Made by a program: the position numbers and the translations under genes | Assembly: GCF_900172215.1 (NCBI RefSeq) | Contig: NZ_FWFP01000001.1 | Coordinates: forward strand, 62,001 to 126,000 | DNA from: Ruegeria meonggei | GTDB lineage: Bacteria > Pseudomonadota > Alphaproteobacteria > Rhodobacterales > Rhodobacteraceae | Direction: 5' to 3' | DNA: 64,000 nucleotides | Shown here: piece after piece, positions 11,303 through 20,244 of the stretch | Numbering within the stretch: the first letter of the stretch is position 1 | How the letters are laid out: the number at the start of each line of letters is the position of its first letter | The notes under the pieces: generated by a model | Told to the model about the DNA's origin: nothing | The model's input: only the letters and a program-made list of their open reading frames with translations | Databases searched by the model: none

Positions 11303-13347
11303 TCCCGTTTGAATTTGTGGTCCGCGGGGGAAACCGGGGACCATAATCTGTTGCCGATAGTCTCCCGACTGGTTGTTACGCGCCCATCGGTCAAAGCCAG
11401 ACTTCCGGTTTTCATAAGCAGATCAGGGTCGAATACACCGCATTCCCCGCGTAATTCCAACGCAACCGCAGAGACGACGATCTGATCGGCACGGCATTCG
11501 TCAAAGCCGTTGGCGGCACGTTTTCCAGTGATGTGAATCAATTCTTTCCCCTGCCAGACATACCGTTGAACAAAGTCCGAACCCTGCGGCCATCGACCTG
11601 CCGCCTTGATCTGATCTACCCCGTCACCGTCATTTTCCAGCCAGACGGTGGCAATGAACCCGCTGCCCTTTTTCTTGCTGAGCGCCCGGCCCTTGTCCGT
11701 CATGACACCTACCAACCCGCCCGAATCCGCGATCAGAACCTCAGGACGCTGTCCCTGCCCCCACAGCAAGAAAGCTGCCACAACCGGTGCAAGGCCGATC
11801 CACTTCGCCCGTCCCCGCCACAGCGCCAACCACAAGGCACCAAGCGCGAATAGGGGCAAGACCATATGCGGCGGGCTGACCACGTAACCCTGAGCACCGT
11901 TCAGCCCGGCCACCCATTCCGAAACGCCTAGGATCCATTTCAACCCGAGGCCCATGACGTTCAACGCCAACGCCTCTAAACCGAAGGGTGCCAAAAGCGC
12001 GGCCACCACGGCGGATGGCACCACCACAGCGCCCATCACCGGTACTGAAAGCATATTGGCCAGCAACCCGTAATGGGACATCGTGTTGAAATGTGCCGCC
12101 CCGATCGGTGCGGTCGCCAGCCCGGCAATGGCCGAGGACATTAGCAATCCGGTCACAGGCTTCAACCATTTCGGCCCGGGCATTGGCCCAAACTCGCGCA
12201 GCGCCCCAAACACCGCGACGAGCGCAGTTGTAGCTGCAAATGACATCTGAAATCCGGGGCTTAACAGAGATTCTGGTCGCAAAATCAATACGATCAGCGC
12301 GGCAACAGCGACCGCGCGCAGGGATATCGCCCTTCGGTCGATCAGGATAGCGCCCAACATAACGCTGGCCATCACAAAGGCACGTTCTGTCGCGACGTTC
12401 CCGCCAGAAAGCAAAAGATAGATGACCGCGGCCCCCAAGGCGCACAGCGCCGCCAGTTTGCGCACCGGCATGCGCAACGCAACCGCGGGAAAGGCGGATA
12501 GGACCAGCCTGCAGGTCAGATAGACGAACCCTGTCAGCAGCCCCATATGCAGCCCGGAAATCGCCAGCAAATGTGCAAGGTTGGACGCTCGCAGAGATGT
12601 CAGCGTCTCCTGCCCCATGCCGCTGCGGTCACCTGTTGTGACGGAGGCAGCAAAGCCACCGACCTCTCCAGGCAGGATCGCCCGTACCCGGTCCGAGATC
12701 GCCATCCGCCAGGCCGTAATCCGAACCCCCTGCGTTTCACCCTGCGCCGATGCAATTGTCACCACCGGGACACGTGTGTACCCGACCGCACCCAAACGCT
12801 GAAACCAGGCGTGTCGGCGAAAATCAAACCCTCCGGGTTCAACCGGGCCTTGCGGCGGCGATAGATGTCCAGTTGTCATAATCCGCTGACCAGGCGTCAG
12901 AGAGACCGGCCCGCCATGCAAGGAAAGCCGGACGCGCTGCGGTCTGCGGTCCAATGGCACATCCCCAATCCGTACCTGGTCCAGCGTCACCCGCAGCGCG
13001 TCCGATGCAGACCGGTCCATGGCTACAACCCGCCCCTCGACCGGGCCGTAATAGCGCCATGACAGAACCGGCTCTGCCACCGTATGGGCCCGCGCCCCTG
13101 CCAGGATGAACCCGGCAGCGATCAGCGCACCCCCCGTTGCCAACGACGCCCAGCCAGACGGTGCAGCGCGGCCAACCCAGGCGGTGGCGGCAGCCAGAAC
13201 ACCTAGGCAGGCATAGACCTGCCACTCCGGCTCGAACCGGAGGCTGAAGTATAGGCCGATACCAACTGACAGGCACACCGGAGACCACTGAAACATGTAC
13301 CCTGTCTGGTTCAGTAACGCGGCCTCGACCCGTGCCAGAACACGCAT
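11296..13347 (-). CDS. comEC: ComEC/Rec2 family DNA-uptake channel protein
   Basis: ComEC forms the inner-membrane channel through which single-stranded DNA enters during transformation. The 683-residue protein has several N-terminal membrane segments, an OB-fold-like stretch (about 105-200), and the competence-domain core with [28 protein letters not shown] and [15 protein letters not shown]. The C-terminal tail resembles the shrunken beta-lactamase-like domain of alphaproteobacterial ComEC but has no HxHxDH metal motif. It is convergent with lexA. Translation starts at ATG 13347. Whether the organism is naturally competent cannot be judged from this gene alone. Confidence 0.88.
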   Translation of the reverse strand: MRVLARVEAALLNQTGYMFQWSPVCLSVGIGLYFSLRFEPEWQVYACLGVLAAATAWVGRAAPSGWASLATGGALIAAGFILAGARAHTVAEPVLSWRYYGPVEGRVVAMDRSASDALRVTLDQVRIGDVPLDRRPQRVRLSLHGGPVSLTPGQRIMTTGHLSPPQGPVEPGGFDFRRHAWFQRLGAVGYTRVPVVTIASAQGETQGVRITAWRMAISDRVRAILPGEVGGFAASVTTGDRSGMGQETLTSLRASNLAHLLAISGLHMGLLTGFVYLTCRLVLSAFPAVALRMPVRKLAALCALGAAVIYLLLSGGNVATERAFVMASVMLGAILIDRRAISLRAVAVAALIVLILRPESLLSPGFQMSFAATTALVAVFGALREFGPMPGPKWLKPVTGLLMSSAIAGLATAPIGAAHFNTMSHYGLLANMLSVPVMGAVVVPSAVVAALLAPFGLEALALNVMGLGLKWILGVSEWVAGLNGAQGYVVSPPHMVLPLFALGALWLALWRGRAKWIGLAPVVAAFLLWGQGQRPEVLIADSGGLVGVMTDKGRALSKKKGSGFIATVWLENDGDGVDQIKAAGRWPQGSDFVQRYVWQGKELIHITGKRAANGFDECRADQIVVSAVALELRGECGVFDPDLLMKTGSLALTDGRVTTSRETIGNRLWSPVSPADHKFKRDQ

Positions 13348-13425
13348 GGTTGCCCCCGTCCTTCGGGCTCGTTAGACAGGCGCCAAACTATGCCAGACAC
13401 GGTTACCAAAAGGTTAATCCACACA

Positions 13426-14826
13426 ATGTCCGATCAGGTCGTCACCCGTTTCGCCCCTTCGCCCACCGGTTTTCTGCATATCGGCGGTGCACGCACCGCG
13501 CTGTTCAACTGGCTTTACGCTCGGGGTCGTGGTGGCAAGTTCCTGCTGCGGATTGAAGACACGGATCGCGAGCGTTCAACCCCTGAGGCAACAGCCGCCA
13601 TTCTGCAAGGCATGGCGTGGCTGGGTCTGGATCACGACGGGGAAGTCATCAGTCAATTCGAAAGCGCCCAGCGTCACGCAGAGGTCGCGCACCAGCTGTT
13701 GGCCGAGGGCAAGGCTTATAAGTGCTACTCGACCCAGGACGAGATCGCGGCTTTCCGCGAACAGGCCCGGACTGATGGCAAATCAACCCTGTTCCGCAGC
13801 CCATGGCGCGAGGCCGATACCGCGACCCATCCAGATTTGCCTTTTGTCATCCGCATCAAGGCCCCGCTGGAGGGTACGACAGTTATTCGGGATCAGGTGC
13901 AGGGCGATGTGAGCATCCGCAATGACCAGTTGGATGACATGGTCCTGCTGCGGTCGGACGGGACGCCGGTTTACATGCTGGCCGTCGTCGTCGACGACCA
14001 CGATATGGGTGTGACCCATGTGATCCGAGGCGACGACCACCTGAACAACGCCGCCCGTCAGATGATGATTTACGAGGCCATGGGCTGGGACGTTCCGGTC
14101 TGGGCCCATATCCCGTTGATCCATGGGCCGGACGGCAAAAAGCTGTCCAAGCGTCACGGCGCATTGGGCGCGCAGGAATACCAGGCCATGGGGTACCCCG
14201 CTGCCGGTATGCGCAACTATCTGGCGCGACTGGGCTGGAGCCATGGCGATGATGAATTCTTTACAGATGATCAGGCCAAGGAGTGGTTCGATTTGGCTGG
14301 AATCGGCAAAAGCCCTGCCCGATTTGATTTGAAAAAGCTCGAGAATCTGTGCGGACAGCACATTGCAGTCTCGGACGATGCCGCATTGCGGCAGGAGATC
14401 GAGGAGTATCTGGCTGCGGCCGACCTGCCGGCCCTGACGAACACACAATCTGGTGATCTGGAACGTGCGATGTATTGCCTCAAGGATCGGGCTCGGACTT
14501 TTCCGGAACTGCTTGAAAAAGCTCACTTTGCACTGGCATCCCGCCCAATAGATCCCGACGAGAAAGCTGCGAAAGCGCTTAACTCTGTATCCGATGGTAT
14601 ACTGAGTGAATTGACGCCGCACGTGCAAAATGCTAGCTGGACGCGAAGCGAACTGGAGGAAGCTCTGAATTCTTTTGCGGACGCAAAAGGATTGAAGTTC
14701 GGCAAGCTTGCAGGGCCATTGCGCGCTGCTTTGGCAGGTCGGGCCGTTACGCCTTCGGTTTTTGACATGATGCTGGTGTTGGGGCGCGACGAATCCCTGG
14801 CCCGGCTTTCTGACGCAGCGGTGTAA
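13426..14826 (+). CDS. gltX: Glutamyl-tRNA synthetase
   Basis: GltX charges tRNA-Glu (and, in many alphaproteobacteria, tRNA-Gln for later amidation). The class I signatures are [19 protein letters not shown] (HIGH motif as HIGG, about 17-20) and KKLSKRHG (KMSKS motif, near residue 238). The start is set at ATG 13426 ([13 protein letters not shown]), the usual N-terminus. An in-frame ATG at 13390 would add 12 residues ([12 protein letters not shown]), and neither start has a strong ribosome site. It lies divergently from comEC and ahead of gltA. The 466-residue length is normal. Confidence 0.95.
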   Translation: MSDQVVTRFAPSPTGFLHIGGARTALFNWLYARGRGGKFLLRIEDTDRERSTPEATAAILQGMAWLGLDHDGEVISQFESAQRHAEVAHQLLAEGKAYKCYSTQDEIAAFREQARTDGKSTLFRSPWREADTATHPDLPFVIRIKAPLEGTTVIRDQVQGDVSIRNDQLDDMVLLRSDGTPVYMLAVVVDDHDMGVTHVIRGDDHLNNAARQMMIYEAMGWDVPVWAHIPLIHGPDGKKLSKRHGALGAQEYQAMGYPAAGMRNYLARLGWSHGDDEFFTDDQAKEWFDLAGIGKSPARFDLKKLENLCGQHIAVSDDAALRQEIEEYLAAADLPALTNTQSGDLERAMYCLKDRARTFPELLEKAHFALASRPIDPDEKAAKALNSVSDGILSELTPHVQNASWTRSELEEALNSFADAKGLKFGKLAGPLRAALAGRAVTPSVFDMMLVLGRDESLARLSDAAV

Positions 14827-14945
14827 CCAAAGGTTCACAATTGGGTAACGCTGCTCCGCTAACACCGGGACAGTGCGCTTGCGCGCGCCCGCCGCCTGCA
14901 GGGTCGCACCGCGATCCGCTTACGTATGAATGAGGAAGGGACACT

Positions 14946-16241
14946 ATGACCGACAGCAACAAAACAGCCACTCTGACAGTCCATGGCGAAACATACGAGT
15001 TGCCGGTTCATTCTCCGACCGCCGGGCCAGACGTGATCGACATCCGCAAGCTTTATGGTCAGGCAGGCGTTTTCACTTACGATCCGGGATTTACGTCGAC
15101 CGCCAGCTGCGACAGCACCATCACCTTTATCGATGGTGACAAGGGTGAGCTGCTGCACCGTGGCTATCCAATCGACCAACTGGCCGGGAAATCGCATTTT
15201 CTGGAAGTATGCTATCTGCTTTTGTACGGAGAGCTTCCGACCGCTGCCGTACTGGAAAAGTTCGAAACCACAATCACCCGCCACACAATGCTGCACGAAC
15301 AGATGCAGTATTTCTACCGCGGGTTCCGCCGCGATGCGCATCCGATGGCCATCATGGTGGGCGTTGTGGGCGCTATGTCGGCGTTCTACCACGACTCGAC
15401 CGATATTGCCGATCCGCATCAGCGCGAAGTCGCCTCGCACCGCCTGATCGCCAAAATGCCGACCATCGCGGCCTGGGCTTATAAGTACCACATCGGTCAG
15501 CCATTCGTGTATCCACGCAACGACCTGGACTATGCGTCGAACTTCCTGCGCATGTGCTTTGCTGTCCCCGCCGAGGATTATGAGGTCAACCCGATCCTCA
15601 GCCGTGCGATGGACCGTATCTTTACCCTGCATGCTGATCACGAGCAGAACGCCTCGACTTCGACCGTACGTCTGGCGTCGTCCTCGGGCGCGAACCCGTT
15701 TGCATGTATTGCGGCCGGTATTGCCTGTTTGTGGGGCCCGGCCCATGGTGGTGCCAACCAGGCGTGCCTTGAAATGCTTGAGGAAATTGGCTCGGTTGAC
15801 CGTATTCCCGAGTATATCGACCGCGCCAAGGACAAGGCCGATCCTTTCCGCCTGATGGGCTTTGGCCACCGCGTTTACAAAAACTTTGACCCGCGCGCCA
15901 AAGTGATGAAGCAATCCGCGGACGAAGTTCTGGATCTGCTTGGAATCGAAGACAACCCGAAACTGCAGGTCGCCAAGGCGCTGGAAAAGCAAGCTTTGGA
16001 AGATCCGTATTTCGCCGAGAAGAAACTGTTCCCGAACGTCGATTTCTATTCGGGCATTATCCTCGAGGCGATGGGCTTTCCAACCTCGATGTTCACACCG
16101 ATTTTCGCTCTGTCACGTACCGTTGGTTGGGTCAGCCAGTGGAAAGAAATGATTGCCGATCCTCAGAACAAGATCGGCCGTCCGCGCCAGCTGTACCTGG
16201 GCGAAACCACGCGCGACTATGTGGATATCGAAAAGCGTTAA
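14946..16241 (+). CDS. gltA: Citrate synthase
   Basis: Citrate synthase condenses oxaloacetate and acetyl-CoA at the entry to the TCA cycle. The 431-residue protein is of the Gram-negative hexameric type. Its catalytic residues are recognisable in [15 protein letters not shown] (His), [15 protein letters not shown] (His) and NVDFYSG (Asp). A strong AGGAAGGG ribosome site precedes the ATG. About 120 bases separate it from gltX. A perfect 16-bp terminator hairpin follows the stop. Confidence 0.97.
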   Translation: MTDSNKTATLTVHGETYELPVHSPTAGPDVIDIRKLYGQAGVFTYDPGFTSTASCDSTITFIDGDKGELLHRGYPIDQLAGKSHFLEVCYLLLYGELPTAAVLEKFETTITRHTMLHEQMQYFYRGFRRDAHPMAIMVGVVGAMSAFYHDSTDIADPHQREVASHRLIAKMPTIAAWAYKYHIGQPFVYPRNDLDYASNFLRMCFAVPAEDYEVNPILSRAMDRIFTLHADHEQNASTSTVRLASSSGANPFACIAAGIACLWGPAHGGANQACLEMLEEIGSVDRIPEYIDRAKDKADPFRLMGFGHRVYKNFDPRAKVMKQSADEVLDLLGIEDNPKLQVAKALEKQALEDPYFAEKKLFPNVDFYSGIILEAMGFPTSMFTPIFALSRTVGWVSQWKEMIADPQNKIGRPRQLYLGETTRDYVDIEKR

Positions 16242-16253
16242 TCGCTGACGCAC

Positions 16254-16289
16254 ACACAAAGCCCCGAACGCAAGTTCGGGGCTTTGTGT
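16254..16289. terminator. Bidirectional terminator hairpin after gltA
   Basis: A perfect 16-base stem (16254-16269 with 16274-16289) closes a GCAA loop. The stem is G/C-rich in the middle and has AAA/TTT near the base, so it can act on both strands. It lies between the convergent genes gltA and the PA0069-type radical SAM gene, and its last base touches the stop codon of the latter. Confidence 0.9.
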
Positions 16290-17353
16290 CAGAACAGGGC
16301 CAGCTGATCGCCGACTTGCGCCGGTATTTGGAACAAATCACACCGCAAGGGCGGCGTGCGTGTGGCAAGACCCAGCCGCTTGACGGCCAGGGCAAAACGT
16401 TTGGCGATCAGCGCGGCGTATTCACCTTCACCGCGCATCCGGTGCCCCCAACGGGGGTCGTAATCCCTGCCCTCGTGCATTTCGCGCAGCTTTGACATGA
16501 TCTTCTCAGCGCGGGCAGGCTCATGATCCCTCAGCCACTCCTGCCACAGCCCAGACACCTCGCGCGGCAGGCGCAGCATGATCCAGCTGGCCGCATCAGC
16601 CCCCGCATCCCTGCCCGCCTCAAGCAGGTTTTCCAGCTCATGATCCGTCAGCCCCGGCACCACCGGTGACGTCATGACCCGAACGGGCACGCCTGCTTCG
16701 CTCAGGCGCCGTATCATCGCCAGACGTCGTTTGGGTGACGGCGCGCGTGGTTCCATTCGGCGGGACAAATCCGCATCCAGCGTTGTCAGCGATATCCCGA
16801 CACGTACCAGCCCGTCCCGGGCCATTGGAGCCAGAATATCCAGGTCCCTCTCGATCAGAGCGCCTTTGGTCACGATGCCCACGGGGTGCCGAAACTCGGA
16901 CAATACCGACAGGCACGACCTTGTAATCCGGTGACTTTTCTCGATCGGTTGATACGGATCGGTATTGGTGCCCAACGCGATGGTAGCCAGCTTATAAGAC
17001 TTGGACGACAGCTCTTTTCTTAGAACCTCGGCGGCGTTTGGGCGAGCAATCAACCGGGTTTCAAAATCCAGTCCGGCCGACAGCCCTAGATAGGCGTGGG
17101 TTGGACGGGCGAAACAATAAACGCATCCGTGCTCGCACCCGCGATAGGGATTGATCGAGCGATCAAACGGCAGGTCTGGTGAGCGGTTATAGCTAATCAC
17201 ACTGCGCGCGATTTCTTCGCTGATTTCGGTGCGCAACGGCGGCAGATCTTCGTCACCTTCCCACCCGTCGTCACAGTCAACGGTTTCGAACTGTTCGAAC
17301 CGTCCGGCGGCGTTTGTGGCCACGCCCCGGCCCCGAATATTGGACGAAACCAT
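16289..17353 (-). CDS. PA0069 family radical SAM protein (SplB-like, DNA repair photolyase relative)
   Basis: The 354-residue protein has the radical SAM cluster motif RGCEHGCVYC (Cys73, Cys77, Cys80) followed by FARPTHAYLGLSAGLDFE. This identifies the PA0069 family, related to spore photoproduct lyase and often labelled DNA repair photolyase; the true substrate is unknown. IALGTNTDPYQPIEK and GVSLTTLD-type strands complete the partial TIM barrel. A GAAC-N7-GAAC LexA box lies seven bases before the ATG, so the gene is probably induced by DNA damage, which supports a repair role. It is convergent with gltA. Confidence 0.88.
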   Translation of the reverse strand: MVSSNIRGRGVATNAAGRFEQFETVDCDDGWEGDEDLPPLRTEISEEIARSVISYNRSPDLPFDRSINPYRGCEHGCVYCFARPTHAYLGLSAGLDFETRLIARPNAAEVLRKELSSKSYKLATIALGTNTDPYQPIEKSHRITRSCLSVLSEFRHPVGIVTKGALIERDLDILAPMARDGLVRVGISLTTLDADLSRRMEPRAPSPKRRLAMIRRLSEAGVPVRVMTSPVVPGLTDHELENLLEAGRDAGADAASWIMLRLPREVSGLWQEWLRDHEPARAEKIMSKLREMHEGRDYDPRWGHRMRGEGEYAALIAKRFALAVKRLGLATRTPPLRCDLFQIPAQVGDQLALF

Positions 17354-17672
17354 CTATTTGTTCTCTCTTTGTTCTATTTGTGAGGTATAAAGCATCAAAC
17401 CCGCGCCGACAAGAGGGCAGACACACTCGCGCTGATTCCAGTAATTTCAGAGACTTGTGCACGGTTTAAATCACGCCCAAACGGACCTTGGTGTGAACGA
17501 AACGCAGGATGATCTTGCAAAGAATTCTATCGAGAGACGCGAAAATCTGGCCTATAGGTCGGTCTCGAAACCGCCAAGGTCGCAATCGTCACAGTAAAAC
17601 TGCGACGTTTTGGCCAAAACGAGAAAAATGCCACCACGGGCCTCAGGTCCGCACAGCTCAGGGAAACGCCCC
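17354..17672. other. Intergenic region between radical SAM and corrinoid genes
   Basis: These 319 bases hold the SOS promoter of the radical SAM gene at the left end and the leader of the corrinoid gene at the right. A GGTATAAAGC stretch near 17382 could serve a promoter in either direction. CGCGCTGATT near 17430 faintly recalls a SAM-II riboswitch, but the rest of that fold is not seen. No coding region or tRNA is evident. Confidence 0.6.
17360..17374 (-). promoter_or_regulatory. Predicted LexA box upstream of the radical SAM gene
   Basis: The plus strand reads GTTC-TCTCTTT-GTTC, which on the minus strand is GAAC-N7-GAAC, an exact alphaproteobacterial LexA box. On the minus strand TTGATG, a 16-base spacer and TAGAAC form a promoter laid out like that of lexA in this window, with the box overlapping the -10 element. 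The radical SAM start codon is seven bases downstream of the box. Confidence 0.75.
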
Positions 17673-18371
17673 ATGTCTGAAGAAGAAGACATCGTCCTGT
17701 CCGAACTGAATGACGACGAACTTGTCGAACAGATGTTCGACGATCTTTATGACGGCCTGAAAGAAGAAATCGAAGAAGGTGTGAACATCCTGCTGGAACG
17801 CGGATGGACACCTTATGACATTCTGACCAAAGCATTGGTCGGTGGCATGACTATCGTGGGACATGATTTCCGCGACGGCATCCTGTTTGTACCCGAGGTT
17901 CTGCTGGCCGCCAACGCGATGAAGGGTGGCATGTTCATCCTCAAACCCTTGCTAGCCGAAACCGGCGCGCCCCGTGTGGGCAAGATGGTCATCGGCACCG
18001 TAAAGGGCGACATTCACGACATCGGCAAAAACCTTGTTTCGATGATGATGGAAGGCGCGGGTTTCGAAGTGGTTGACCTTGGCATCAACAACCCGGTCGA
18101 AAACTATCTAGAGGCGCTGGAAACCGAAAGCCCTGATATTCTGGGAATGTCGGCCCTTTTGACCACGACCATGCCATACATGAAAGTTGTCATCGATACG
18201 CTGACCGAGCAGGGTCTGCGCGAAGACTACATTGTTCTTGTCGGAGGCGCGCCGCTCAACGAAGAGTTCGGCAAGGCCATCGGTGCCGACGCCTATTGCC
18301 GCGACGCAGCCGTTGCTGTGGAAACCGCCAAGGATTTCATGTCGCGCAAGCACAACCAACTGGCCGGCTGA
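17673..18371 (+). CDS. Corrinoid (cobalamin-binding) methyltransferase protein
   Basis: The product is a stand-alone B12-binding protein of 232 residues: a helical cap domain (about 10-95) followed by a Rossmann-like domain. The His-on motif GDIHDIGKNL (Asp113-x-His115-x-x-Gly118) ligates cobalt, and GMSALLTTTM and LVGGAPLNEEF line the nucleotide loop. Such proteins carry the methyl group in B12-dependent methyl transfer. ATG 17673 follows CAGGGA. The acidic N-terminus (SEEEDIVLSELNDDE) is ordinary for the group. The neighbour is a DUF1638 gene. In roseobacters this pair has been linked to a split methionine synthase; that role is inferred here. Confidence 0.88.
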   Translation: MSEEEDIVLSELNDDELVEQMFDDLYDGLKEEIEEGVNILLERGWTPYDILTKALVGGMTIVGHDFRDGILFVPEVLLAANAMKGGMFILKPLLAETGAPRVGKMVIGTVKGDIHDIGKNLVSMMMEGAGFEVVDLGINNPVENYLEALETESPDILGMSALLTTTMPYMKVVIDTLTEQGLREDYIVLVGGAPLNEEFGKAIGADAYCRDAAVAVETAKDFMSRKHNQLAG

Positions 18372-18393
18372 TCGGACCCGAAAGACTGTTTGA

Positions 18394-18434
18394 GGGCCGT
18401 CCGGTTATGCGGGCGGCCCGATTTGTTTCTTTGG
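18394..18434 (+). terminator. Terminator or attenuator between corrinoid and DUF1638 genes
   Basis: A 10-bp stem with one G-T wobble (18394-18403 with 18410-18419) around GTTATG is followed by a T-rich tail (GATTTGTTTCTTT). It should lower read-through into the DUF1638 gene 55 bases on. Confidence 0.75.
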
Positions 18435-18488
18435 GCCAGAACGGTCAACCGTTCAAATTCCGTCGTACAAATTCCGAGGAGCACCCCA

Positions 18489-19154
18489 ATGCAGCAGGAT
18501 GAATTGCCAGACGATGCCAGCCTGACAAACAAAGGGTACCAGTCGACGGAACGGGGCCGCATCTTGCTGTTGGCCTGCGGCGCGCTGGCACGCGAAATTC
18601 TGGATTTGAAACGCCGCAATGGCTGGGATCACATGGAGCTGACCTGCCTGCCTGCAATCCTGCATATCCATCCCGACAAAATCACCCAGGCCGTGCAGGA
18701 CGCGGTTGCGAAACACCAGGATGACTATGACCAGATCTTTGTCGTCTACGCCGATTGCGGCACAGGTGGCCTGCTGCAAACCGCCTGCGACGAGCTGGGC
18801 GTCGAGATGATCAAGGGCCCTCATTGTTATTCTTTTTTTGAGGGAAATCAGGTCTTTGAAGACCGCGGCGAAGATGAAATCACCTCTTTTTACCTGACCG
18901 ATTTTCTGGCCCGTCAGTTCGATGCGTTTGTGTGGAAACCACTTGGTCTAGATCGTCACCCCGAGCTGCGGGATATGTATTTCGGCAATTACACTAAGGT
19001 GGTCTATCAGGCGCAGACAGACGACCCGAATCTGACGGCCCGCGCCCGTGAGTGTGCCGAGCGCATGGGGCTGGAATTCGAGCGCCGTTTCACCGGCTTT
19101 GGTGATCTTGAAACGACGCTGATGGATTGGGCCAACCGGGCACCGCCCGTTTAA
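18489..19154 (+). CDS. DUF1638 domain protein, probable methionine synthase accessory
   Basis: The start is ATG 18489, eight bases after GAGGAG. The 221-residue product opens the domain with RILLLACGALAREIL and continues with YADCGTGG, the central GPHCYSFFEG segment and FYLTDFLARQFD. These conserved Cys/His-containing stretches are typical of DUF1638. No biochemical function is established. The family is common beside corrinoid methyltransferase genes. From memory, genetic fitness work in Phaeobacter tied such a gene to methionine synthesis. It directly follows the corrinoid gene, with a terminator-like hairpin between them. Confidence 0.8.
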   Translation: MQQDELPDDASLTNKGYQSTERGRILLLACGALAREILDLKRRNGWDHMELTCLPAILHIHPDKITQAVQDAVAKHQDDYDQIFVVYADCGTGGLLQTACDELGVEMIKGPHCYSFFEGNQVFEDRGEDEITSFYLTDFLARQFDAFVWKPLGLDRHPELRDMYFGNYTKVVYQAQTDDPNLTARARECAERMGLEFERRFTGFGDLETTLMDWANRAPPV

Positions 19155-19163
19155 CCTGGTTAG

Positions 19164-19574
19164 TCAGACGTTTTCCTGCGCCACGTCGCGGATGCGCTCG
19201 ATCATCGCCCGCAACCCGTTCGAACGTTGCGCGGAAAGATGATCGTTCAGACCCAGTCGCGCCAGCTCTCCGCCCGCATCCACCTTTGGCACGTCACCAA
19301 CCGGAAGACCGTTATACAGGGACCGCAGCACTGCAATCAGACCGCGCACAATCAGTGCGTCGCTGTCACCATCAAACCGGAACGCGCCGTTTTCGACGAT
19401 GGGATGCAGCCAGACCTGACTGGCACAGCCATGCACCTTTGTGGCCGGAACTTTCAGCGCGTCATTCAGCGGCTCCATCGCTTTGCCCTGTTCAATGACA
19501 TGACGATACCGGTCTTCCCAGTCTTCCAGAAATTCGAAATCCTCGACGATTTCCTCAAAGGCAGGCGTTGCCAT
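19164..19574 (-). CDS. sufE: SufE sulfur acceptor protein
   Basis: SufE takes persulfide sulfur from the cysteine desulfurase SufS and passes it to the SufBCD scaffold for Fe-S cluster assembly. The 136-residue protein has the family motif VHGCASQVWL with acceptor Cys50, and the terminal segment RSNGLRAMIERIR. AAGGA precedes the ATG. It stands alone, convergent with the DUF1638 gene and away from any suf operon in this window. Confidence 0.93.
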   Translation of the reverse strand: MATPAFEEIVEDFEFLEDWEDRYRHVIEQGKAMEPLNDALKVPATKVHGCASQVWLHPIVENGAFRFDGDSDALIVRGLIAVLRSLYNGLPVGDVPKVDAGGELARLGLNDHLSAQRSNGLRAMIERIRDVAQENV

Positions 19575-19713
19575 TTCGCGACGGTCCTTTTGTTGCGATC
19601 ACAATTGTGACCTAAGCCGCCGATCTGTGCCTGTCCACCCCCCTGCGTGGCTTTTCAAACAGAGGAAATTGCGGTAACCCATTGCAGGAATTAATGCTCT
19701 GGACTTTGAGACC

Positions 19714-20238
19714 ATGCTAAAACCTCTTTCGATTCTGATGGTCACCGCCTTGACCTTGTCTGCCTGCACCAGCTGGCGCGAGTCGCGGGTGAACCCGTCC
19801 AACTGGTTTGGCCCCAGCACACCATCGGTGGCCGAGACCTCGCCGGATGACGCCAACGCGCTTGTGCCGCAGGAAAAAGAAGGCTCGGGCCTGTTTGCCC
19901 GACCAGATCCAGAAGATACAAGCGTCGCAATCGCCAAAATTGATGAGCTGCGGTTGGATCCGACCCCTGGCGGGGCGATTGTCTATGTCAGTGGTACTGC
20001 GGCGCGCCAAGGGGCCTATAACGCCCAACTTGTGCGCGTCAACTCAGAAGAAAACCAGAAAAACGGCGTTCTGGAATACACGTTCAAGGTCAACTACCCG
20101 AACTATGCCACCAATCAGGGCACTGAGCGGTCCCGTATGGTGTCTGACGCAGCCAATGTGAGCCAGCAGGATTTGCAAGGCATCCGCCTTGTCCGGGTTG
20201 TCGGTCAGCAGAACACATTGGAGTCCCGGCGACGCTGA
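19714..20238 (+). CDS. Putative lipoprotein, unknown function
   Basis: The 174-residue product begins with a short signal peptide and a lipobox, LSAC, predicting lipidation at Cys18 after cleavage. The mature part is polar, with a low-complexity acidic linker (about 40-75). A C-terminal beta-rich region follows (GGAIVYVSGTAARQGAYNAQL, then LEYTFKVNYPN). I do not recognise a named domain. The gene lies divergently from sufE and six bases before the convergent end of rnd. It is most likely an outer-membrane lipoprotein. Confidence 0.72.
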   Translation: MLKPLSILMVTALTLSACTSWRESRVNPSNWFGPSTPSVAETSPDDANALVPQEKEGSGLFARPDPEDTSVAIAKIDELRLDPTPGGAIVYVSGTAARQGAYNAQLVRVNSEENQKNGVLEYTFKVNYPNYATNQGTERSRMVSDAANVSQQDLQGIRLVRVVGQQNTLESRRR

Positions 20239-20244
20239 TCTGGA

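Noticed and set aside
14859-15992. Open frame of 377 codons opposite citrate synthase
   Set aside because: Antisense to gltA, no domain, and no ribosome site; citrate synthase motifs on the plus strand are beyond doubt.
17420-17480. SAM-II-like riboswitch before the corrinoid gene
   Set aside because: Only the CGCGCTGATT start resembles it; the pairing partner and the conserved GCTAAA part are absent.
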